Assembly: GCA_044351785.1 (NCBI GenBank)
Contig: JBILFC010000092.1
Span: 1-9,777, forward strand
Length of the DNA stretch: 9,777 bases
Origin: JAIYCX01 sp044351785
GTDB lineage: Bacteria > Bdellovibrionota_C > UBA2361 > SZUA-149 > DAOLCO01
Direction of reading: 5' to 3'
The notes beneath the pieces are model-generated. The model saw nothing but the letters and a program-made list of their open reading frames with translations. It ran no database searches and was not told the DNA's origin. Position 1 is the first letter of the stretch. The number at the start of each line of letters is the position of its first letter. Below, piece after piece: positions 1 through 6,703 of this stretch. The position numbers and the translations under genes are program-made.

Positions 1-656
1 GGCCTATAACAATGAAACTTAGAATACTTAGCGAAAAACGCGCTGTCATACTCATCGCCTTCTAGAACACACACCCTACGGCTTCTAGGGGTTGTTTCTT
101 TCTGAGGTTGAATAGAACCTCGTAGCAAATCCCCCGTAGGAACTCCTCCAATAAAATAAGCAGGTTCTCTTCCAGCAGATTTTAAAATACTTGCTACCAA
201 GCTACTAGTGGTCGTTTTCCCATGAGTACCACTTAGAACAATAGAAGTCGGGCAATATTCTCTATCTCCGATTAAAAGTGCCGATAGAAGCTCTGGCATA
301 GAACAAAAGGGAATTTCCCTTTCTAAAACTTCTTCTACTTCCGGATTATTTCGACTAAGCGCATTACCAATAATGACTAAATCAGGCCTGTCCGCTAAGT
401 TGTCCTTAGAAAACCCTTCATAAATTTTATCAGCAGTACTTCTAACAACATCGCCCATAGGAGGATAAAAAGCTTTGTCACTACCTGAAACATAAAATCC
501 AAGGATCTTTAATAGAGACAATATAGATCCGGTACCAGTTCCGCACACCCCGCTGATATGAATCCTCGCAGTTCTAGGCAAAGCCTTAACAAAAGCAATC
601 CTAGCTTTGGCATTTTCATCGAAGTGTTTTACTGGGGTTGGGTTGAAGTAGTTCAT
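1..656 (-). CDS. mpl: UDP-N-acetylmuramate:L-Ala-gamma-D-Glu-meso-DAP ligase (Mpl), 5' part
   Basis: This cytoplasmic ATP-dependent Mur-ligase-family enzyme rejoins the recycled tripeptide L-Ala-gamma-D-Glu-meso-DAP to UDP-MurNAc, feeding peptidoglycan recycling. The first 218 codons are present and the rest lies beyond base 1; family members run about 450 residues, so roughly half is missing. Visible are the N-terminal Rossmann motif HISGVCGTGTG (33-43), GSDKAFYPPMG (58-68), the ATP-binding P-loop GTHGKTTT (143-150) and EGDEYDSAFF (199-208). The last motif, together with YPPM, is the Mpl signature and separates it from MurC, which has a different glycine loop and an E-A-D-E-S-type motif. One oddity is Thr42 where relatives often have Met (GTGMG). 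The ATG at 656-654 is chosen because it gives a normal-length leader before the Rossmann fold. It lies 18 nt after the hipA stop and has no recognisable Shine-Dalgarno, only an A/T stretch, so translation may be coupled to hipA. Confidence 0.9.
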   Translation of the reverse strand, partial: MNYFNPTPVKHFDENAKARIAFVKALPRTARIHISGVCGTGTGSILSLLKILGFYVSGSDKAFYPPMGDVVRSTADKIYEGFSKDNLADRPDLVIIGNALSRNNPEVEEVLEREIPFCSMPELLSALLIGDREYCPTSIVLSGTHGKTTTSSLVASILKSAGREPAYFIGGVPTGDLLRGSIQPQKETTPRSRRVCVLEGDEYDSAFFAKYSKFHCYR

Positions 657-674
657 TAATATAAATTTAAATTA

Positions 675-1937
675 TCACAACTTTGTAGCAACTTTTAAAT
701 CTTCATGCTCAAAAGCAGAAGAGACTCTCCCTATTTCACTCTTGGAGAGGCCAAAAGATTTAGCTACATCTTGCCATCTAGATACAACAGTACCTACGTC
801 ATAGGCAATTTTTTTTGCTTGTTTATCACTCAATTCAAAATATGATGCTACCTCAAAAGCTAATTCAAGTGAAGCCGTCCCATCGTTCTCACTGATATTG
901 GTAGAAAGGATCCTAGGTCTAATATCAACTGGAACGGGATTTAAATCATACGCAGGTGAAAGTCTCCAGCCTGATACATCCTGATATAGAAAGCCATGAT
1001 TCCTCAAGTGATCATCGGTATTAGAGATCAAAATACTAAACACCATTCGCCTCCAAAGCTGCTGAACATCCTCCTTTGAAGTTGAACCGAATTGACGCAC
1101 TGCATCTACAATTTCCAAATAACTATGATCTTCATTATCACTTGCATCAAGCATGCTCATGGCAGATAAAAATGGTACTCTTATTTGCCCCAATTCTCCG
1201 TCTCTATCAAAACGCTTAAGTAGTAATACGGATTTACTTCCCACTTTTTCAACTCTAAATTTCGGAATATCTATTCCAGATTGTTGCGCCAAAGTAAGAG
1301 CGATAGCTTCCCACAGTACAACATCCAAATCATCGTCCTTATATGGAAACTTAGCTATGAACATATTGCCAATAGCGTCTACCACAGACGCTTTAGGCCT
1401 AGCTCCCCCCAAAGAAGATCCAGGCGCAAGTAATAGTCTTAACTCCTCCGCTGTTTCGCTTTCATCTTCAATATGTTCAACCGCCGATAACAGATCTGGC
1501 AATTTTACCAAGGGCGGAACTTTATGATATTCTAACTGAGCTAGAAATGGTCCTCCTAATTCTGAGGAGAAACGCATTGCTCCCTGTCGACTAGCGTCAT
1601 CTACCAAAAGTAAATAATCCATTTCAAATAGGGTGCGAGGTGTCTCGTTAACTTCCAAAGCTCTTCTTCTTTCTGCTCTTCGCATAAGCGTTCTACCCCA
1701 ACGATCTGGTGCGGAGTCCCCCATTGCACCAAAGAGTGGCTTATCTGTGTTAGAATAAAAAACTCCCTCTCCCAAGGTCAGAGCAGGCTCCAATGAGAAT
1801 CTATCCTCTCTCTGAAGCCAAGTACTATCATATTCGAAACTAGTACTCTCCTTCTTACCACGAACCCGAGCCCATAGCTTACCTACCAAAGCTGGTATTC
1901 CCTTAAGATCTAAATATACAAAAACTTGGCGCTCCAT
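675..1937 (-). CDS. hipA: HipA-family serine/threonine kinase toxin of a type II toxin-antitoxin pair
   Basis: 420 residues, close to the usual HipA length of about 430-440. The protein has the HipA N-terminal subdomain (about 1-125, with GDSAPDRWGR at 73-82) followed by the kinase-like HipA C domain. The ATP-binding loop GSSLGGARPK is at 173-182, with Ser175 aligning to the autophosphorylated Ser150 of E. coli HipA and Lys196 (AKFP) to its ATP-binding lysine. RFDR (242-245) is present. The catalytic loop NTDDHLRNHGF (306-316) supplies Asp308 and Asn313, and AYDL (329-332) supplies the metal-binding Asp331. All key kinase residues are therefore intact, so the toxin looks active. E. coli HipA phosphorylates glutamyl-tRNA synthetase and halts translation; the target here is unknown. 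The gene follows hipB by 16 nt and has a clear AGGA Shine-Dalgarno about 7 nt before its ATG, stronger than the antitoxin's. It is the second gene of the hipB-hipA operon. Confidence 0.92.
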   Translation of the reverse strand: MERQVFVYLDLKGIPALVGKLWARVRGKKESTSFEYDSTWLQREDRFSLEPALTLGEGVFYSNTDKPLFGAMGDSAPDRWGRTLMRRAERRRALEVNETPRTLFEMDYLLLVDDASRQGAMRFSSELGGPFLAQLEYHKVPPLVKLPDLLSAVEHIEDESETAEELRLLLAPGSSLGGARPKASVVDAIGNMFIAKFPYKDDDLDVVLWEAIALTLAQQSGIDIPKFRVEKVGSKSVLLLKRFDRDGELGQIRVPFLSAMSMLDASDNEDHSYLEIVDAVRQFGSTSKEDVQQLWRRMVFSILISNTDDHLRNHGFLYQDVSGWRLSPAYDLNPVPVDIRPRILSTNISENDGTASLELAFEVASYFELSDKQAKKIAYDVGTVVSRWQDVAKSFGLSKSEIGRVSSAFEHEDLKVATKL

Positions 1938-1953
1938 TTTCAGTTCCTAGCAA

Positions 1954-2277
1954 TCATTTTTTTGGTTTCCTAATTCGCTTCGGAAGATTCTCACTCTCAA
2001 GCTCCATTCCTATCTTATCATGTCTTACATCTGCAATATCAGCTAAGCGCTCTATCATACCTAGAGAAAATAATACTTTTGCATAAGATCCAAAAGCCAC
2101 ACCGGGATCGCCCTTTTCTATTCGATTAAGAGTCATAAGACTAATAGAAGTACGCTCAGCCATTATTGCTGTTGAAATACGCCTGCGGCGCCGAGCATCG
2201 CTAATATCCCGCCCTAGTTTAATTAAGGCTCGTTTTACAGGTAGAGGAAGAGACGAAATAGCTTGACTAGCGTTCAT
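1954..2277 (-). CDS. hipB: HipB-like antitoxin, XRE-family helix-turn-helix repressor
   Basis: 107-residue DNA-binding protein that should neutralise the adjacent HipA kinase and repress its own operon. An XRE/Cro-type helix-turn-helix spans about residues 22-75: LGRDISDARRRRRIS, then AERTSISLMTLNRIEKGDPG (the recognition-helix segment), then the FGSYAKVLFSLG helix. The IEKGDPGVAFGSYAKVL pattern is typical of antitoxins paired with this HipA subfamily. The C-terminal tail (about 95-107) is strongly basic and ends KRIRKPKK. The first gene after an intergenic promoter and operator region, it starts at ATG 2277-2275. No good Shine-Dalgarno precedes it, which is unusual for an antitoxin that must exceed its toxin. 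The identification rests on HTH pattern, size and position before hipA; sequence identity to E. coli HipB is not obvious. Confidence 0.88.
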   Translation of the reverse strand: MNASQAISSLPLPVKRALIKLGRDISDARRRRRISTAIMAERTSISLMTLNRIEKGDPGVAFGSYAKVLFSLGMIERLADIADVRHDKIGMELESENLPKRIRKPKK

Positions 2278-2287
2278 TAAAATCTAA

Positions 2288-2296
2288 TATCTGATA
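2288..2296 (-). promoter_or_regulatory. Putative HipB operator O2 (TATCWGATA palindrome)
   Basis: TATCTGATA is the exact reverse complement of O1, with centres 26 bp apart (about 2.5 helical turns), just downstream of the predicted transcription start. Between the two copies lies a further inverted repeat, TTATAG-CGA-CTATAA (2299-2313), covering the -10 region and start site. The arrangement suggests two HipB dimers gripping the promoter from both sides, or one extended operator. Confidence 0.52.
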
Positions 2297-2309
2297 GCTT
2301 ATAGCGACT

Positions 2310-2338
2310 ATAATATCAGATAAGATAGTTAAAATCAA
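2310..2338 (-). promoter_or_regulatory. Sigma70-like promoter of hipBA
   Basis: Reading the minus strand, a -35 box TTGATT (2338-2333; four of six consensus bases) is separated by exactly 17 nt from a -10 box TATTAT (2315-2310; five of six). Transcription would start near 2303, giving a leader of about 26 nt before the hipB ATG. The -35 begins four bases past the aroC stop codon, so the whole promoter fits into the aroC-hipB gap. It probably also carries mpl transcription, because no other promoter is seen before mpl. Confidence 0.62.
2314..2322 (-). promoter_or_regulatory. Putative HipB operator O1 (TATCWGATA palindrome)
   Basis: The 9-mer TATCAGATA on the plus strand is a perfect palindrome around its central base. 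It overlaps the upstream edge of the hipBA -10 box and lies in the spacer, an ideal position for repression by steric block. The same motif recurs at 2288-2296. E. coli HipB binds TATCC-N8-GGATA, so TATC...GATA half-sites are in keeping with the family. Binding by this HipB is inferred. Confidence 0.55.
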
Positions 2339-2341
2339 CTC

Positions 2342-3403
2342 TTAAAATGCTACTCTACTTTCTTGTTCCATTAACAAATTAACTAACACTAAAGCTAACA
2401 TCGCTTCGGCTATAGGAACCGCTCTGATCGCAACGCAAGGATCATGCCGACCCTTCGTAACAACCTTAACTGGAACACCGTTTAGGTCGACCGAATCTTG
2501 TTCCTTCGGTAAGGATGATGTTGGTTTAATTGCTAACCTTACAACTATTTCTTCCCCAGAAGAAAGTCCTCCTAGAACTCCCCCATGATGATTAGATTTA
2601 AAACCATTCTCATCCATCTCATCATTTGATTCAGATCCTTTCTTCTCAACTAAAGAAAATCCATCACCAATCTCCACTCCCTTTACGGCAGGGATTGAAA
2701 ACATGGCTCCACCGATTAAAGCACTTAACTTAGAAAATACTGGCTCACCAAGACCTACTGGAACTCCCTGTGCCCTAACTTCCACAATACCACCTACAGA
2801 TTCTCGCTCTCTTCTACGATCCTCTATTAAAGTTATCATTGCTTCAGTCTTATCGGGATCGGTAGATCGAACAGGATTAGACTCTACATAATCCCAATCT
2901 CTTTTTTCGGCCTTTATGTCTCCAACTTGAATTAAACCACCACGAAAACTAACACCCTTAGATTTTAAAATCTGCTTCGCTAGAGCTCCCGCAAATACTC
3001 GTGCCACTGTTTCCCTCGCAGAAGATCTCCCCCCTCCTCTATAATCTCTATGGCCATATTTATTATGATATGTAAAATCAGCATGCCCTGGCCGAAACGT
3101 ATCTTTAATATCTGAATAATCCTTAGACTTAGCATCTGTATTTCTAAAAATTACACCTATCGGAGTACCAGTAGTCTTACCTTCAAAAATACCACTAAGA
3201 ATTTCAAAATCATCATTCTCCTTCCTAGGAGTTACAAGATTAGATTGCCCAGGCTTTCTCCTATCTAATTCACTTCTAATAAAGTCCAAATCAACTTCAA
3301 TGCCCGCTGGACAACCATCAATAGTAACTCCTAAAGCCACACCATGACTTTCACCAAAAGTAGTAACCTTAAAGAGATTACCAAAAGTGTTTCCATTAAA
3401 CAT
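2342..3403 (-). CDS. aroC: Chorismate synthase
   Basis: Catalyses the last step of the shikimate pathway, 5-enolpyruvylshikimate-3-phosphate to chorismate, using reduced FMN; chorismate then feeds aromatic amino acids, folate and quinones. The 353-residue product matches the normal length (E. coli 361). Family motifs are all present: TFGESHGVALG near the N-terminus with the conserved His of GESHG, then GHADFTYHNKYGHRDYRGGG and RSSARETVARV in the middle, and RHDPCVAIRAVPIAEAM near the C-terminus. No lesion is seen. The start is the ATG at 3403-3401, preceded by an AAGGA Shine-Dalgarno 5 nt away. That site overlaps the TAA stop of prfB, whose end is only 8 nt upstream, so the two genes are almost certainly cotranscribed and coupled. 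The hipBA promoter begins just after the aroC stop. Confidence 0.97.
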   Translation of the reverse strand: MFNGNTFGNLFKVTTFGESHGVALGVTIDGCPAGIEVDLDFIRSELDRRKPGQSNLVTPRKENDDFEILSGIFEGKTTGTPIGVIFRNTDAKSKDYSDIKDTFRPGHADFTYHNKYGHRDYRGGGRSSARETVARVFAGALAKQILKSKGVSFRGGLIQVGDIKAEKRDWDYVESNPVRSTDPDKTEAMITLIEDRRRERESVGGIVEVRAQGVPVGLGEPVFSKLSALIGGAMFSIPAVKGVEIGDGFSLVEKKGSESNDEMDENGFKSNHHGGVLGGLSSGEEIVVRLAIKPTSSLPKEQDSVDLNGVPVKVVTKGRHDPCVAIRAVPIAEAMLALVLVNLLMEQESRVAF

Positions 3404-3411
3404 AACAGTCC

Positions 3412-4537
3412 TTAATCAATATTTAAATCAGTATCCAACAAATAACCTTCTATAAATCTATCTATGTCGCCATCCATCACACCAGTAACATCTGAAGTCT
3501 GCACATCAGTTCTTGCATCCTTAACCAATTGATAAGGCTGCATTACGTAATTCCTAATCTGACTACCAAAATCAATCTTTTTTCTTTCCCCAGCTATTTT
3601 CGCTAACTCCTCTCTTTGCTTCTGAGCTTCCACCTCATAAAGCTTAGACTTTAACATCTTCATCGCATAAGCTTTATTTTTATGCTGAGATCTATCATTC
3701 TGACAAGCCACAACTATTCCAGTGGGAATATGCGTAATACGAACAGCGGAATCAGTTTTATTAATATGCTGACCACCAGCACCACCTGCTCTAAATGTAT
3801 CTATCCGAAGATCATCGGTCTTAATTTCAACATCTATCTCTTCCTCAATATCAGGCATAACTGAAACAGAAGCAAAGGAAGTGTGCCTTCTAGCATTAGA
3901 ATCAAAAGGAGAAATTCTAACTAACCTATGAACTCCTCTCTCTGACCTAAGATACCCATAAGCATTAGTACCTTCTACATACAAGGTACAACTCTTAATT
4001 CCCGCTTCATCGCCAGTGTTAATATCGAGAACATCTGTTTTAAATTTCTTCTTCTCTGCCCACCTTACATACATTCTAAGAAGCATTTCAGCCCAATCTT
4101 GAGCTTCAGTACCACCAGCACCAGCATTAACTTCAAGTATTGCATTTTGAACATCATGCGGACCAGATAGCATTCTACCTAGTTCAAAAGATGATAATTC
4201 TGGCTCAACTAAATCAATTTCTCGACTTAAATCTAAAAACTCACTCTCTTCACCCGATTCACATATCAAATCCGCAAGAACTCTTAAGTCTTCTATTTTA
4301 GCTTTTAGTCCCATTGCCCTATCTATAAGAGCTGATATTTCAGATCTTTCCCTTGATACGACCTGAGCCTTATCAGCCTCATTCCAGAAATTAGGATCAG
4401 AAGTAACTCTATCTAGTTCGAGCAATCTCTCTTGTTTATTTTCGAGGTCAAAGGTACCCCCCCAACGCCATAAAGCGCTCTTCAAGTCGCCCTATTCGCT
4501 GTACTAAATCTGATAAAGTTATTAAAATTTCACTCAT
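3412..4537 (-). CDS. prfB: Peptide chain release factor 2, expressed by programmed +1 frameshift
   Basis: RF2 recognises UGA and UAA stop codons and triggers peptide release. Two frames must be joined: codons 1-29 start at ATG 4537-4535 and end with CTT followed by an in-frame TGA (4450-4448). A +1 shift at CTT resumes with GAC (4449-4447) and runs to TAA at 3414-3412, giving 374 residues (E. coli 365). The short frame reads as a helix ending in ALGGYL, matching the E. coli RGYL end before its frameshift. In the joined protein the RF2-specific SPF stop-recognition motif is at 209-211 and the catalytic GGQ at 254-256, in AGGAGGQHINK. The N-terminal domain (FWNEADKAQ and following) is intact. 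The ATG overlaps the ybeY stop as ATGA. Calling the gene only from an internal Met (4485) in the downstream frame gives a false N-terminus. Expression is expected to fall when RF2 is abundant, because efficient termination at the internal UGA prevents the shift. Confidence 0.95.
4447..4463 (-). other. prfB programmed +1 frameshift site
   Basis: On the minus strand a run of seven G (4463-4457) is followed by TA and then the slippery CTTTGAC heptamer (C at 4453). Read in frame this is GGG GGG TAC CTT TGA C, the same layout as E. coli AGG GGG TAT CTT TGA C: a Shine-Dalgarno-like G-rich element, three nucleotides, CTT, then UGA with C as the fourth base (a weak termination context). In E. coli the internal SD and the UGA together drive the shift. 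Here the element is all G, which may pair less well with the anti-SD. Confidence 0.95.
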
Positions 4538-4965
4538 AACATCTCTTTTAATTCTTCATAAAACTTTGCTTCAAGTTTCCGCATTTTGTTAGCTTCTACC
4601 TTACTAACTCCCTCATGGTCATACCCATGAAGATGCAAAATTCCATGAATCATTAATCTAAGAATCTCTTCTTGTAAACTAACCTCATACTCTTTAGCTT
4701 GCCTACGAGCCGTCTGTATAGAGATGGCAATATCCCCTAAATAATCACCCTCAGAAAGAAAAGAAAGTACATCCGTTGGTTTATCCTTAGCCCTATAGGT
4801 AGAATTTAAATGTTGAAGCTCCTTATCGTCGGTAAAAAGTAAGGTTACCTCCTTACTTCTGGATCCCAAGTCTTCTAAGAGTATCTCCGCCACTTTCTTC
4901 AGCTGACTCTTCTTTATCACTCGAAGTAGGCCCTTTTTCACCTTGTCCTTCAGGACTATCTCCAC
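4534..4965 (-). CDS. ybeY: Endoribonuclease YbeY / rRNA maturation factor
   Basis: A small zinc metalloprotein of the UPF0054 family, involved in 16S rRNA 3'-end processing and ribosome quality control. The signature HGILHLHGYDH carries the three zinc-ligand histidines (107, 111 and 117 from the start chosen here); upstream is the conserved YRAKDKPTDVLSF block. The frame is open further upstream, back to a Met at 5127, but that portion lies inside pgpH and does not resemble YbeY. I chose the GTG at 4965-4963 because the following VEIVL looks like the first beta strand and gives 143 residues, near the family norm of about 150. GTG codons at 4941 (preceded by an AAGGA-like SD) and 4920 are alternatives giving shorter proteins. 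All three lie within the end of pgpH, so overlap is unavoidable. The stop TGA overlaps the prfB ATG. The gene follows pgpH as in many bacteria. Confidence 0.88.
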   Translation of the reverse strand: MEIVLKDKVKKGLLRVIKKSQLKKVAEILLEDLGSRSKEVTLLFTDDKELQHLNSTYRAKDKPTDVLSFLSEGDYLGDIAISIQTARRQAKEYEVSLQEEILRLMIHGILHLHGYDHEGVSKVEANKMRKLEAKFYEELKEML

Positions 4966-6700
4966 TAGGTTTAATTTCTTGCTGCTTAATTTCCGAATCT
5001 TTACTTTTTCCATTACTTTGACTACTAGAAGTTTCTGTCTTACTCTTTTTTTCCTTAGTTGGTGCATCAGGGTACTCAATCCGCTTATGATAAATACCAT
5101 TAAGCACCCTAACAAAATACTTTGCAATAAGATGAAGGTCTTTCAAAGTAAGCCCACTCTCATCAAGCTCACCGTTTGCAAAAATTCTATTTATAGTCTT
5201 TTGAACCAAACCTTGGAGCTTCGCTGGAGAAGAGTCTGGAAGCGTCCTACTTGTTGCTTCAATTGCATCAGCCAACATCAAAACGGCTGACTCCTTAAAT
5301 TGTGGCTTAGGACCTGAGTACCTAAAATTACTTTCATCTACAGCTTCTCCCTCCTCAGACTCTTTCTTAGCCTTATCGTAGAAAAACTCAATTAAGGAAG
5401 TACCATGATGTTCTTGAATCATATCCTTTAGAACTTGTGGCAAGCGATGTTCATTTGCCATGTCAATTCCGTCCTTAACATGGGCTTTAATAATCAAGGC
5501 GGACATCGATGGTGTTAACTTATCATGCCTATTTTCTCCGTGTTGATTTTCAATAAAATAGGCTGGATACTTACTTTTCCCGACATCATGATAATAAGCA
5601 CCGACTCTTGCTAAAAGTGGATTAGCCCTTATTGCCTCACAAGCTGCTTCCGCCATCTGCCCAACAACCATTGAGTGATTCCATGTCCCAGGTGCTTGAA
5701 TTGACAACTCTCTTAACAAAGGATGATCTAAGGATGAAAGCTCTAAAAGCCGCATGTCTGTTGTGTACTTACCAAAAAATTCCGCAAGTGGCACAAAGCT
5801 CGCTGAGATAATCCCTGAAAGAACGCCGCTTAACATCACAAACAAGACTCTATATATCCTTTCTTCGTTCTCAAATTGACCATGAAGAAGCAGAAAAGAT
5901 AACACAACAACAGCATTAACAAGTGCGACTTTTAAAGAGGCTCTTAAAAACACACTCCTCTTTGTACATCGTCTTACTCCGAATGAAGCTATTAAATTTC
6001 CGGAAACAATGAGAACTAGAAACAACCAAGAACTCTCTAAGAACACACCTGTTAACACAGAGAAAACCAAAACAAAAAGTAACACCGCCGGGGCTCCCAG
6101 TATAACCTGCAGCAACATCCCCCCAACCGAAAGAGGAGTCGCTAACAAGAAAGTATCAGGTTCAAAATATGAAAAACTCTCACTTAAAGAATTACCTAGG
6201 ATAGAAAACAATTGTATCAGCACCAAACTTGAAATTAACGTCACAGAAAGGACAACAAGATCATTATTAGATGGCTTAAAGCTAAAGTAATAACGCCTCA
6301 TAAAAGCATAACAAGATAGAAGCAACACAGAGGTAAGAATAAAATACCCACCCCATACTCGAATAGGATCAGTAGCCTTGCTTTCAGCTTTTAATAAAAT
6401 TAATTTCTGAGCCTGATCCCTGGTAACTCGGTCCCCTGCTCGAACAATAACCTCTCCTCTTTTTATTTCCGCAAACTGACTAACACTACCAACGTCCTTT
6501 TCAACCAAGATATCCCTAGACGATCTAACAGTAGTTTTTGCAATTTGACCTTCTTTATACTTAGCTGGCCCAATAATACCATGAATAGTAAGGCTCAAAA
6601 GAAGGCTGACCACAAAAGTAGTAACAAAGAATATAATCCAATCACCACGCCTAACCAGAAACTGCGAAAACTTAGATGGAGCTGCCTCTTCAATTAGCAT
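4853..6700 (-). CDS. pgpH: PgpH-type 7TM-HD membrane phosphodiesterase, predicted c-di-AMP hydrolase
   Basis: 615-residue inner-membrane protein. Residues about 21-43 form an N-terminal membrane anchor, followed by a short extracytoplasmic 7TMR-HDED-like stretch ending in EIKRGEVIVRAGDRVT (78-93). A bundle of about seven membrane segments spans roughly 113-305. The cytoplasmic HD phosphohydrolase domain follows, with WNHSMVVGQMAEAA (340-353) and the metal-binding HD pair in YYHDVGK (His371, Asp372); further likely ligands include His342, His407, His431/His432 and Asp478. Listeria PgpH, of the same architecture, hydrolyses c-di-AMP; that activity is inferred here. The extracellular part is only about 70 residues, against more than 200 in typical members. 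The C-terminus (about 550-604) is a low-complexity S/K/E/G tail, partly overprinting ybeY. The ATG is 3 nt after the alaS stop with no good SD nearby, suggesting translational coupling. Confidence 0.9.
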   Translation of the reverse strand: MLIEEAAPSKFSQFLVRRGDWIIFFVTTFVVSLLLSLTIHGIIGPAKYKEGQIAKTTVRSSRDILVEKDVGSVSQFAEIKRGEVIVRAGDRVTRDQAQKLILLKAESKATDPIRVWGGYFILTSVLLLSCYAFMRRYYFSFKPSNNDLVVLSVTLISSLVLIQLFSILGNSLSESFSYFEPDTFLLATPLSVGGMLLQVILGAPAVLLFVLVFSVLTGVFLESSWLFLVLIVSGNLIASFGVRRCTKRSVFLRASLKVALVNAVVVLSFLLLHGQFENEERIYRVLFVMLSGVLSGIISASFVPLAEFFGKYTTDMRLLELSSLDHPLLRELSIQAPGTWNHSMVVGQMAEAACEAIRANPLLARVGAYYHDVGKSKYPAYFIENQHGENRHDKLTPSMSALIIKAHVKDGIDMANEHRLPQVLKDMIQEHHGTSLIEFFYDKAKKESEEGEAVDESNFRYSGPKPQFKESAVLMLADAIEATSRTLPDSSPAKLQGLVQKTINRIFANGELDESGLTLKDLHLIAKYFVRVLNGIYHKRIEYPDAPTKEKKSKTETSSSQSNGKSKDSEIKQQEIKPSGDSPEGQGEKGPTSSDKEESAEESGGDTLRRLGIQK

Positions 6701-6703
6701 ATA

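Noticed and set aside
1..656. MurC as an alternative identity for the leftmost gene.
   Set aside because: The EGDEYDSAFF and YPPMG motifs are Mpl-type, not MurC-type.
1153..1527. Plus-strand open frame opposite hipA, and similar plus-strand frames opposite aroC, prfB, pgpH and alaS.
   Set aside because: They are antisense shadows of well-conserved genes, with no domains, RBS or context.
4847..4854. Perfect Shine-Dalgarno AAGGAGGT at the pgpH stop codon.
   Set aside because: No ATG, GTG or TTG follows at usable distance, and starting ybeY there would delete its first strand and helix. It encodes Lys-Glu-Val inside YbeY and is taken as incidental.
4966..5127. Upstream extension of the ybeY frame to a Met at 5127 (197 residues).
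   Set aside because: The added residues do not resemble YbeY, exceed the family length, and lie deep within the pgpH coding region.
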